From the NCBI GenBank assembly GCA_031283835.1, contig JAITBA010000001.1, positions 1-5,101 of the forward strand: a stretch of 5,101 bases of DNA, given 5' to 3'. Below are positions 1 through 4,945 of the stretch, one piece after another. Positions within the stretch are counted from its first letter, which is position 1; each line of letters begins with the position of its first letter. A model generated the notes under the pieces. It saw only the letters and a program-made list of their open reading frames with translations, made no database searches and was not told the DNA's origin. This DNA is from Oscillospiraceae bacterium (GTDB lineage Bacteria; Bacillota; Clostridia; Oscillospirales; Acutalibacteraceae). Made by a program: the position numbers and the translations under genes.

Positions 1-336
1 GGACAACAGCAGAACGATATATAAGATGTGCCCGATAAAAAACGGCAGCCCGCCCACCAAAAACAAAAACGACTGACAGTTTTCCTGCACAAAGGCATCC
101 AGCCCCAGCAGCACGTCGCCCACAAAGCCCAGCACCAGCGCCGTCAGCATGAGCGTCGTGCGATAGTTCATGGGGGCTTCGCGCCGCACCACCGCCAAAA
201 ACGCGATGACGCAAAACAAAACCGACGCAATCAGCTTTGTGATGAACCGCCATTTTTCTGATTTTTTGTTGCGCAGCACCGCCGTGACAAACGCCATTGC
301 CAGGCACGCGCACGCCAAGAGATAAAGAATGATCAT
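1..336 (-). CDS. YhhN-family (lysoplasmalogenase-like) integral membrane protein, N-terminal half, cut by window edge
   Basis: The 112 visible residues are very hydrophobic, with membrane segments near 2-20, 33-50, 60-78 and 90-110. Two blocks fit the YhhN/TMEM86 family: GDVLLGLD at 73-80 (D74) and GGLPFFIGHILYI at 95-107 (H103); K34 fits the first conserved lysine. Characterised members hydrolyse the vinyl-ether bond of lysoplasmalogens in the membrane, giving a fatty aldehyde and a glycerophospho-base; for many bacterial homologues this is unproven. The family usually has about 200-230 residues, so roughly half lies off the left edge. The start at 336 is the first ATG after the upstream stop; an AGGA lies about 12 nt before it, a rather long spacing. 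The gap to the dehydrogenase is only 22 bp with no promoter visible, so co-transcription is likely. Family assignment is fairly sure; the activity is inference. Confidence 0.8.
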   Translation of the reverse strand, partial: MIILYLLACACLAMAFVTAVLRNKKSEKWRFITKLIASVLFCVIAFLAVVRREAPMNYRTTLMLTALVLGFVGDVLLGLDAFVQENCQSFLFLVGGLPFFIGHILYIVLLLS

Positions 337-358
337 GTTGGATAGTATTCCTATATTT

Positions 359-1162
359 TTATACGGATAACAGACCCGCGTCCAGCAAAAACTGGCTGCC
401 CGTAATATACCGGGCTTTGTCGCTGGCAAGATAGAGCACCATTTCGGCCACATCTTCCGGCTCAACCCAAGGCACGGGCTGCAAATTCCCGGCGGAGCGC
501 TCGGCGATTTCGATGGTGGTCAAGCCCTCCATCGCGGCCAGGCCGTCGTTCATCGGGGTGTTGACGCCCGTGGGATGAATGCTTACCACACGGATGTTAT
601 AGGGCACCAGCTCAATCGCCCAGGCCTTCGTCAAGCCCGTAAGCCCCCACTTGCTGGCCACATAATGGCTCAGGCGGTTGCCTCCGCGCAGGCCCATCAC
701 GCTGGAGTTGTTGATGATCACGCCGCTTTTTTGCGCCTTCATGTGCGGCACCACCCGGCGGGCCACAATCATGGGCCCTTTCAGGTTGATATCAATCCTC
801 GCATCCCACTCCGTGTCCGTCATCACATCAATTTCGGCGTAGGCGCAAATGCCCGCGTTGTTGAAGAGAATATCGATTTTGCCAAAAGCGGCAATGGTCT
901 GCGCCACGGCGGCGGTGATGGCCGCGTCGTCGCGCACATCGCCCAAACAAAGTAAACAGCGTCGGCCCAGCTTTTCAATTTCGGCGCGCAGCGACAAAAG
1001 ATCGCCGCCGGCTTCGTGGGCGTAGGCGGGGTATTCAATTTTTACGCCCAGGTCCAACGCCGCAATGTCTGCGCCTTCTTTGGCCAGAGCCAACGCGCAA
1101 GCGCGCCCCTGCCCCCGTGCCGCACCGGTAATAAATGCCACTTTTCCAGTGAAATCGCTCAT
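359..1162 (-). CDS. Short-chain dehydrogenase/reductase, mycofactocin-coupled-type subfamily
   Basis: This is a complete 267-residue classical-fold SDR, predicted to be a cytosolic NAD(H)-dependent alcohol/carbonyl oxidoreductase. Seen: nucleotide-binding TGAARGQG at 12-19, D37 at the end of the second strand (NAD rather than NADP preference), NNAG at 101-104, and the catalytic set N126, S154, Y167, K171 with normal spacing. Three features match the mycofactocin-coupled SDR subfamily: GQGR in the glycine loop, an insertion of about 20 residues after D37, and the C-terminal blocks HPTGVNTPM (196-204) and PVPWVEPEDV (229-238). In actinobacterial members the NAD is tightly bound and recycled through the peptide-derived cofactor mycofactocin. 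No mycofactocin gene is in this window, so that coupling is only suggested. The start at 1162 has GAGAGGG 8 nt upstream and a near-consensus promoter. Substrate unknown; an ordinary SDR with convergent motifs is the alternative. Confidence 0.92.
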   Translation of the reverse strand: MSDFTGKVAFITGAARGQGRACALALAKEGADIAALDLGVKIEYPAYAHEAGGDLLSLRAEIEKLGRRCLLCLGDVRDDAAITAAVAQTIAAFGKIDILFNNAGICAYAEIDVMTDTEWDARIDINLKGPMIVARRVVPHMKAQKSGVIINNSSVMGLRGGNRLSHYVASKWGLTGLTKAWAIELVPYNIRVVSIHPTGVNTPMNDGLAAMEGLTTIEIAERSAGNLQPVPWVEPEDVAEMVLYLASDKARYITGSQFLLDAGLLSV

Positions 1163-1170
1163 GGGGTCTA

Positions 1171-1177
1171 CCCTCTC
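1171..1177 (-). promoter_or_regulatory. Shine-Dalgarno site of the SDR gene
   Basis: GAGAGGG on the minus strand, 8 nt before the ATG at 1162. It fixes the start of the dehydrogenase. Confidence 0.75.
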
Positions 1178-1197
1178 TTAAAATATGGAATAAAAAA

Positions 1198-1226
1198 ATG
1201 ATACCACGAATGGCGATATTTGTCAA
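1198..1226 (-). promoter_or_regulatory. Sigma-70/SigA-type promoter of the SDR-YhhN operon
   Basis: On the minus strand a perfect -35 TTGACA (1221-1226), a 17-bp spacer and a -10 TATCAT (1198-1203), one base from TATAAT. Transcription should start near 1191, giving a leader of about 28 nt that holds the GAGAGGG site. The near-consensus match suggests constitutive or strong expression. I see no clear operator palindrome around it. Confidence 0.8.
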
Positions 1227-1237
1227 GCATTATAAGC

Positions 1238-1256
1238 AAAAAGCGGCAACGACCGC
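1238..1256 (-). terminator. Weak intrinsic terminator downstream of the CMD-like gene
   Basis: On the minus strand GCGG-T-CGTT-G-CCGC forms a short stem (four G-C pairs plus a T-G wobble around a CGTT loop) followed directly by TTTTT. It lies between the stop of the CMD-like gene and the SDR promoter, where a terminator would separate the two units. The stem is short, so some readthrough into the SDR operon is plausible. Confidence 0.4.
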
Positions 1257-1349
1257 AGGTTCCGCAAAAAAACACCTCTTGTTATTTTTATCGTCACAAC
1301 AATACCGGCGGCAAAATCCTCCAAAGCCCTTTGCGCTTTTTGTGTCAAT

Positions 1350-1892
1350 TCACTCCGTCACCTTGGTCTTCCGATAATCATACAGCACCTCGTCCAGGGG
1401 CACCTTGGCAGTGGTATTAAACAGGTTTGTGGCCACCATAATGCCCGCAAAGGCAAACAGCAAGGTGCGCTGCTCGTCGTTGTAGAGCGCTTCCAGCTGC
1501 GCATAAAGATCGGGGTCAATGTTGTGCGGGTCTTCGCTGATAGAAAAGCCCAGCTCCATCAGCAGATTTTCTTCCTCGGTGAGCACAGGCTGGTCGGGGT
1601 CGTCGCCCGCGTCGATTAAAACCTTGCGGAAGAAGGTGCCGCACACCAGGCAGCGGTTGCCCTCGCTGATAGCGTAGCTGTAGAGCATCACGGCGCGGTG
1701 AGGCAAAAACGTCTCCAACACCTCCGCCAGCGCATACCACTCCATATAGACGTCGAAGGCCTTCACATTGTGCAGTAACGTGCGCTTCATGTTCGTAATA
1801 CGTCCGTGTTTGGCAATCTGGTCTTCGTAGCGGCTGCGCACCGTGGCGTCCGCTGTTTCGTATTCGGTCATGGGAATATAAAACGCTCCCAT
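1350..1892 (-). CDS. Carboxymuconolactone decarboxylase/AhpD-like family protein, atypical active site
   Basis: This encodes 180 residues from the ATG at 1892. An in-frame ATG two codons upstream (1898) touches the GGAGGG ribosome site with no spacing, whereas 1892 lies 6 nt from it and is preferred. The all-helical sequence fits the CMD/AhpD fold: an N-terminal helix pair, then LPHRAVMLYSYAISEGNRC leading into C81-x2-C84 (numbered from this start), then a C-terminal helical part. AhpD-type proteins use CxxCxxxH as a thiol peroxidase relay; here the position four residues after the second cysteine is Phe (F88), so the relay His is missing. Disulfide chemistry is possible, but peroxidase activity is doubtful. 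True decarboxylases of this superfamily lack the CxxC, so that role is also unsupported. It sits upstream of the SDR but is separated by a weak terminator and a promoter. Function unknown beyond the fold. Confidence 0.8.
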   Translation of the reverse strand: MGAFYIPMTEYETADATVRSRYEDQIAKHGRITNMKRTLLHNVKAFDVYMEWYALAEVLETFLPHRAVMLYSYAISEGNRCLVCGTFFRKVLIDAGDDPDQPVLTEEENLLMELGFSISEDPHNIDPDLYAQLEALYNDEQRTLLFAFAGIMVATNLFNTTAKVPLDEVLYDYRKTKVTE

Positions 1893-1898
1893 TTTCAT
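1893..1898 (-). promoter_or_regulatory. Spacer that decides the start of the CMD-like gene
   Basis: The GGAGGG Shine-Dalgarno site at 1899-1904 abuts ATG-AAA (1893-1898) and then ATG at 1892. The 6-nt distance to the second ATG is the workable one, so translation most likely begins at 1892. Confidence 0.6.
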
Positions 1899-1913
1899 CC
1901 CTCCGCTTATTTA

Positions 1914-1942
1914 TTAATATTTTTTAGATTTTTAGACAGCAA
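1914..1942 (-). promoter_or_regulatory. Possible weak promoter of the CMD-like gene
   Basis: In an AT-rich patch on the minus strand, TTGCTG (1937-1942) and TATTAA (1914-1919) are 17 bp apart. The matches are partial and the patch is A/T-biased, so this is a candidate only. It would place the start of transcription very close to the GGAGGG site. Confidence 0.3.
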
Positions 1943-1970
1943 AAAGCACAAGACCCGGTGGGCGCGCTTT
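1941..1970 (-). terminator. Possible intrinsic terminator of the four-cysteine protein gene
   Basis: On the minus strand AAAGCGC (1964-1970) pairs with GTGCTTT (1943-1949), with one G-U pair. An inner CCC/GGG pair sits around ACC, and the 3' arm continues as TTTTT. It lies about 55 bp past the stop at 2026. The U-run partly belongs to the stem, so strength is uncertain. A competing hairpin (1960-1984) uses the same bases. Confidence 0.35.
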
Positions 1971-2025
1971 CGCGCTTTCAGCCCCCGTTCTCCTCCAACC
2001 GCGCGACGCCTTGCGTGGCAAGCGT

Positions 2026-2259
2026 TCACAACACAAATTGTTCCGGATCATATTCCGGCAGCACAGGCGTGCGCGGCGGCTGCCGCTTCAGGGGGTCGTA
2101 GGCGTATTTTTTGCAGCTGGAGTGTTTGCGCATGACCCCTCGCTCGGCGCACAGCACACTCGCGCCGTCGGGCGACGGCTTGCCAAACAGACAAAACGCG
2201 CAGACCGGCGCATATTCTTCGGTTCGCAGCAATGCTTTTTGCAGTTTTTTCCCGGTCAT
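2026..2259 (-). CDS. Small conserved-looking four-cysteine protein of unknown function, possible zinc-binding
   Basis: The protein has 77 residues from the ATG at 2259, which has GAGGA 4 nt upstream. The frame stays open to 2364, but the ATG there overlaps the -10 box of the likely promoter and has no ribosome site, so it is rejected. Layout: a basic helical N-terminus (KKLQKALLRTEEYAP), then C20-x2-C23, a turn with PDG at 30-32, C37 and C49, then a Pro-rich tail with DPLKR at 55-59 and PEYDPEQF at 68-75. Four cysteines with a first CxxC pair suggest a zinc ribbon-like or other metal site in a soluble protein. It resembles short hypothetical proteins I recall from Oscillospiraceae, but I can name no family. 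It is transcribed separately, with a leader of about 97 nt. Confidence 0.75.
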   Translation of the reverse strand: MTGKKLQKALLRTEEYAPVCAFCLFGKPSPDGASVLCAERGVMRKHSSCKKYAYDPLKRQPPRTPVLPEYDPEQFVL

Positions 2260-2356
2260 ACTATCCTCGCTTCCCGTGATAAAAGATCCCGCCTGCGGTG
2301 CACAATTCGCGCTTATCAAAATGTGTTCTCCGTCACAGCGGTGTGCTTGTTGCGGT
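2260..2356 (-). other. 97-nt untranslated leader of the four-cysteine protein gene
   Basis: If transcription starts about 7 nt past the -10 box at 2363-2368, the leader runs from about 2356 to 2260. It contains a direct repeat ACACCGC twice, 7 nt apart, and a small CACA/TGTG hairpin, but no riboswitch or attenuator that I recognise. It ends in the GAGGA ribosome site. Confidence 0.4.
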
Positions 2357-2362
2357 GTACTC

Positions 2363-2391
2363 ATTTTAGCACATTTTGCGGTTCAGGTCAA
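2363..2391 (-). promoter_or_regulatory. Strong sigma-70/SigA-type promoter for the four-cysteine protein gene
   Basis: On the minus strand -35 TTGACC (2386-2391) and -10 TAAAAT (2363-2368) are separated by exactly 17 bp. The -10 box contains the TAA stop of the preceding YlbJ-like gene, so the promoter lies inside the last codons of that gene. This supports separate transcription of the small gene. Confidence 0.75.
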
Positions 2392-3460
2392 GGTCTAGGA
2401 TAAGAAATGCGCAAAAAAACAGCACCGCCGCCGCCGCGGGCCCCGAAACCGCCCACAAGCGCACCGTGGCGGCACCCGCTCCGGGGCCGGCCATTGTCGA
2501 AGCCGCAACGGGGAACCAACGCAGCAACTGCACGCAAATGGCTGCCGCAAGGGCCCCGTGCAGCAGGCGCGACACCCAAAACAGCCGCAGCGGCATTCCT
2601 GTTTTGCGCAAGTCTCCCAAAATTTGGCAGTGTACTCCCAACCCTCCCCAACCCAGCGCGGCGCACAGCACCGGCAGCGGCAGCTGCGCGCGCGTCACCG
2701 CCGCTGTGCCGGAGGACACCTCAAAAAAGACGTTGAGCAAAGGAATCGTTCCCCACAAACCCGTCGGCAGCAGCCGCAACAGGGCACACAGAGTGGCAAA
2801 CAGCACAATCCAGGCGCACACACCCAGCATTGCGCCCGTGGCCTGGCGCACCGCCAAAAGCAGCAGCTGGTCAAAAGGCGTTCGAGAAGCCCCGGCGGGT
2901 TCTTGGGGCCGGAGGGCATGCTCTTCGCCGGCCAACGCGCGGGTCAACACGCCCAACAGCAGCCCGGCGGCCAGCATCGAAACAAAAAGAAGAATCCCCG
3001 CGCGGCGGCTGCCAATCATCGCCGTGCCAACCGCGCCAATAAGATACGCCGGCCCCGCATTGACGCAGAATAGTTGCAGGCGCTGGGCCTGCTGCCGGGT
3101 CAAGCACCCCTGCTCCAGCAGCTGCGCGGCGGTCTTTGCGCCCATGGGATAGCCCCCCAAACAACCCAACACAATCGCGCCCAACGCGGCCGGCGGCTGA
3201 CGCAGCACCGCCCACAGCAACGGGCTATGCCGCTGCGGTCGCCGGGCATGCAGCCGCACAAACAACCCCGCCAGCACAAAAAACGGATACATGGACGGGA
3301 TAATCACCTGCCCGCACAGCACCAGCCCCTCACGCGCACCCTGCTGCGCCAGCGGCGACCAAATCACCAGCGCCGTCCCCAACCCCAGGCACGCGGCCAT
3401 GCAGGCAAACGAAAGCACACGCGCGCGCAGTGCGTGCGGTGTTTCTTTCGGCAGTTCCAT
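2366..3460 (-). CDS. ylbJ: YlbJ/SpoVV-like sporulation integral membrane protein (nucleoside-recognition/gate domain family)
   Basis: Chosen start 3460 gives 364 residues. The frame opens at 3529 without a ribosome site, whereas GGGGGG sits 6 nt before 3460. Hydrophobic segments lie near 15-35, 44-68, 90-105, 131-148, 152-174, 197-228, 258-278, 292-313 and 333-356. Family blocks: IIPSMYPFFV (53-62), LGGYPMGAKT (101-110), FCVNAGPAYLIGAVG (131-145), FFEVSSGT (245-252) and a WGGLG loop (271-275). In Bacillus subtilis, YlbJ (SpoVV) resides in the outer forespore membrane and is needed to move dipicolinic acid into the spore; it has about 400 residues, so this one is somewhat short. Its presence implies a spore former or recent descendant. 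An extended -10 (TGCTATAAC, 3512-3520) may drive it. A nucleoside or other small-molecule transporter of the same fold is the alternative. Confidence 0.82.
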   Translation of the reverse strand: MELPKETPHALRARVLSFACMAACLGLGTALVIWSPLAQQGAREGLVLCGQVIIPSMYPFFVLAGLFVRLHARRPQRHSPLLWAVLRQPPAALGAIVLGCLGGYPMGAKTAAQLLEQGCLTRQQAQRLQLFCVNAGPAYLIGAVGTAMIGSRRAGILLFVSMLAAGLLLGVLTRALAGEEHALRPQEPAGASRTPFDQLLLLAVRQATGAMLGVCAWIVLFATLCALLRLLPTGLWGTIPLLNVFFEVSSGTAAVTRAQLPLPVLCAALGWGGLGVHCQILGDLRKTGMPLRLFWVSRLLHGALAAAICVQLLRWFPVAASTMAGPGAGAATVRLWAVSGPAAAAVLFFCAFLILDLDLNRKMC

Positions 3461-3487
3461 ATGCATCCCCCCATGGCTATGCATATG
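3458..3487 (-). repeat. 9-bp perfect inverted repeat enclosing the ribosome site of the YlbJ-like gene
   Basis: CATATGCAT (3458-3466) and ATGCATATG (3479-3487) are exact reverse complements around a 12-nt spacer. In the minus-strand mRNA the spacer carries the GGGGGG ribosome site and the 3' arm carries the start codon at 3460. The structure could be an RNA hairpin limiting translation or an operator for a dimeric regulator. The palindrome is certain; its role is inference. Confidence 0.6.
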
Positions 3488-3511
3488 CGCTTTCGCCCGC
3501 CGCAAACACCT

Positions 3512-3520
3512 GTTATAGCA
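3512..3520 (-). promoter_or_regulatory. Possible extended -10 promoter element of the YlbJ-like gene
   Basis: TGCTATAAC on the minus strand fits TGnTATAAT except for the last base and is correctly placed upstream of the start at 3460. No convincing -35 lies 16-18 bp upstream, and it does not clearly match a sporulation SigE or SigK site. Low-confidence call. Confidence 0.35.
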
Positions 3521-3587
3521 CTTCCGCATGACATTTGCGTTGCATTCGCGCGAAAGCGAACATGTTTTTTTTAATCAGGGGGACACA

Positions 3588-3677
3588 CGCGAGCGCGAAA
3601 GCATCCTAACGCAGGGGGTTTTTAACGCGATTTAAATGCGATTTTAGCGCAGAAATTTTCAACGCGAGAGCGAAAGC
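3588..3677. repeat. Array A: about 2.4 units of a 37-bp GC-rich tandem repeat
   Basis: Units on the plus strand start with CGCGA at 3588 (38 bp), 3626 (37 bp) and 3663 (partial, to 3677). Common blocks are CGCGAGCGCGAAAG, CTAACGCAG or TTAGCGCAG, then either GGGGGTTTTTAA or AAATTTTCAA. The second unit replaces GCGCG with TTTAA. The array occupies most of the gap after the permease gene and continues into its last six codons. It matches array B at 4764-4945, on the other side of the permease gene. Confidence 0.9.
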
Positions 3678-4693
3678 CCGATAGCAATCATCAAGGGCAT
3701 TGTTAGTATCGACAGAATGCTGACGATGCCCACGGTCAGGGCGGCAAAGCCGGCGTCGCGCCCATGCTTGGCGGCAAAAATCACCGTATTGTTGGCGCAG
3801 GGGGCGGTGGCGGAGATCATCACGGCTTTGAGCAGCGGACCGCGCGCGCCCAGCAGCAGCAGCAGCGCCAGTACCGCCAGCGGAATGCCGAACAGCTTAA
3901 TCAGCAGTGCCGCGTAGAATTTTTTGTTGCGCAGCAGCGCCGCCGTGCGCCCAAAGTCAGTGCGCGAAAGATACGCGCCAAACATCAGCATGGCAAGCGG
4001 CGAATTCATGGCGGCCACCGACTGCACAGGCGTGCGCACTACCTCCGGCACAGGAATTTTTAGCATAAACAGCGGCAACCCCACCGCCACTGCCAGCACT
4101 CCCGCGTTAAGAAATAATTTTTTCCAGTCAAACTTCACCGCCTGCCGCAAAGCACCGGCCTCGTCGGGGCAAATTTGCAGCGGGTCGCCCAACACTCGCG
4201 CAACGCTTTTTCTCCGCACCACACCGCCGGCCATCACAAATTCCCCGTGCGAAAAAGAGAACACCTGAAAGGTTAAAATCACTACCGAGCCGAAGAACAC
4301 ACCGTTGCTGCCCGCCATAGCCTCCGCCAGGGGCAGCGCCATGTAGCCGCAGTTGCCATAAATCGCGCCATAATGCAAAATAGGGTCGGTCGCCGCGGGG
4401 TTCTTGCCACGAAAAAAGGGTTCGCTCATCAAAATGCCCGCCGCATGCAACAGCACACCCGCGCCCAGCGCCACCACCAGCCCATGCCGCGCTTCGGCTG
4501 TGTTTTCCATCACAAAAAATGATTTTAAAATCACACAGGGCGTAATAACATACAGCAGCAGCTGGGTGCAGCGCCGCGCCGTTTCTTCGGGGAACCAATG
4601 AATGCGCTCGGCCGCAAAGCCGATGGCCACAATCCCATAGAGCATCACCACCTGCCGCAGGGCCAGCAAAGTGTTGCTAAAAAAATCGTGCAT
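3659..4693 (-). CDS. AEC (auxin efflux carrier) family transporter
   Basis: This is a 344-residue inner-membrane permease, somewhat longer than the usual 300-320. Hydrophobic segments lie near 9-28, 42-61, 69-90, 128-148, 192-212, 228-242, 257-282, 287-307 and 314-340. Family marks: NTLLALRQVVMLYGIVAIGF at the N-terminus, YGNCGYMALPLAEAMAG (112-128, the conserved N-x2-x-x-LPL region), SPLAMLMFGAYL (231-242), and near the C-terminus APCANN (297-302) and SILSILTMPL (325-334). Characterised bacterial members export or exchange organic acids such as malate, or other anions; the substrate here cannot be read. The frame runs to a TTG at 4837, but that part is repeat array and unlike a protein. The ATG at 4693 has GGAG 11 nt upstream and fits the family start. 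Both flanks are 37-bp repeats, and the final LSLSR plus stop are encoded inside repeat sequence. No convincing promoter found. Confidence 0.88.
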   Translation of the reverse strand: MHDFFSNTLLALRQVVMLYGIVAIGFAAERIHWFPEETARRCTQLLLYVITPCVILKSFFVMENTAEARHGLVVALGAGVLLHAAGILMSEPFFRGKNPAATDPILHYGAIYGNCGYMALPLAEAMAGSNGVFFGSVVILTFQVFSFSHGEFVMAGGVVRRKSVARVLGDPLQICPDEAGALRQAVKFDWKKLFLNAGVLAVAVGLPLFMLKIPVPEVVRTPVQSVAAMNSPLAMLMFGAYLSRTDFGRTAALLRNKKFYAALLIKLFGIPLAVLALLLLLGARGPLLKAVMISATAPCANNTVIFAAKHGRDAGFAALTVGIVSILSILTMPLMIAIGLSLSR

Positions 4694-4743
4694 GCGAATG
4701 CATTCTCCAAGTCTAAAAGCTATTTCTCTATTCACCACAATAG

Positions 4744-4751
4744 GCACGTGC
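4744..4751. promoter_or_regulatory. Perfect palindrome GCACGTGC upstream of the permease gene
   Basis: An 8-bp palindrome about 50 bp upstream of the permease start, in the only non-repeat part of that intergenic region. It could be half of a regulator site, but it is short and may be chance. Confidence 0.25.
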
Positions 4752-4763
4752 GAGATAAGCACA

Positions 4764-4945
4764 CGCGAGCGCGAAAGTATTCTAGCGCAGAAATTTTCAA
4801 CGCGAGCACGAAAGCATCCTAGCGCAGGGGGTTGCAACGCGATTTAAAATCAATAGTCACACGCGAGCGCAAAAGTATTCTAATGCAGGGGGTTGCAACG
4901 CGATTTAAAAGTATCCTAGCGCAGGGGGTTGCAACGCGATTTAAA
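4764..4945. repeat. Array B: 37-bp GC-rich tandem repeat, about 4.5-5 units
   Basis: Plus-strand units begin with CGCGA at 4764 (37 bp), 4801 (37), 4838 (degenerate, 24), 4862 (37), 4899 (36) and 4935 (partial, to 4945). The typical unit reads CGCGAGCGCGAAAG, then YATYCTAGCGCAG, then GGGGTTGCAA. The first unit has AAATTTTCAA instead of the G-run end; the 4838, 4899 and 4935 units have CGCGATTTAAA heads. Unit junctions create the palindrome GTTGCAAC. The internal GCGC blocks and outer CGCG blocks can pair, so each unit could fold on a single strand. There are no unique spacers, so it is not a CRISPR. The array supplies the TAA stop of the flavoenzyme remnant at 4941. Confidence 0.92.

Noticed and set aside
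1229..1234. TATAAT on the minus strand just upstream of the SDR promoter
   Set aside because: No -35 lies at 16-18 bp (TGCGGT is a poor match), and a much better promoter follows directly.
1223..1297. 24-codon GTG-started ORF between the CMD-like and SDR genes, minus strand
   Set aside because: The GGAGG upstream is about 20 nt from the GTG, too far for initiation, and the ORF overlaps the terminator and the -35 box.
2260..2364. Upstream start of the four-cysteine protein at 2364
   Set aside because: The ATG overlaps the -10 box TAAAAT and has no ribosome site; the ATG at 2259 has GAGGA upstream.
3461..3529. Upstream start of the YlbJ-like gene at 3529
   Set aside because: No ribosome site precedes it; the extra 23 residues are Cys/His/Lys/Arg-rich, unlike the family, and the better-spaced start is 3460.
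3545..3572. Plus-strand terminator: TTCGC/GCGAA hairpin followed by eight T
   Set aside because: It has the right look, but no plus-strand gene precedes it, and on the minus strand the T-run is on the wrong side.
4712..4740. Promoter of the permease gene, TTGTGG-17-TTTAGA on the minus strand
   Set aside because: The boxes match poorly, and the predicted transcription start would fall on the GGAG ribosome site at 4705-4708.
28..4822. Plus-strand open frames, for example 575-955, 2376-3152 and 3074-3574
   Set aside because: They lie opposite well-supported minus-strand genes, are rich in Arg/Pro/Gln/His/Ala as expected from antisense of GC-rich code, and show no family motifs.
4694..4837. 48-residue N-terminal extension of the permease from a TTG at 4837
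   Set aside because: The extension is translated repeat array, is not hydrophobic, has no ribosome site, and the family starts near the ATG at 4693.
4764..4945. CRISPR array
   Set aside because: The period of about 37 bp is CRISPR-like, but units are joined head to tail with no unique spacers, and the units vary in several blocks.
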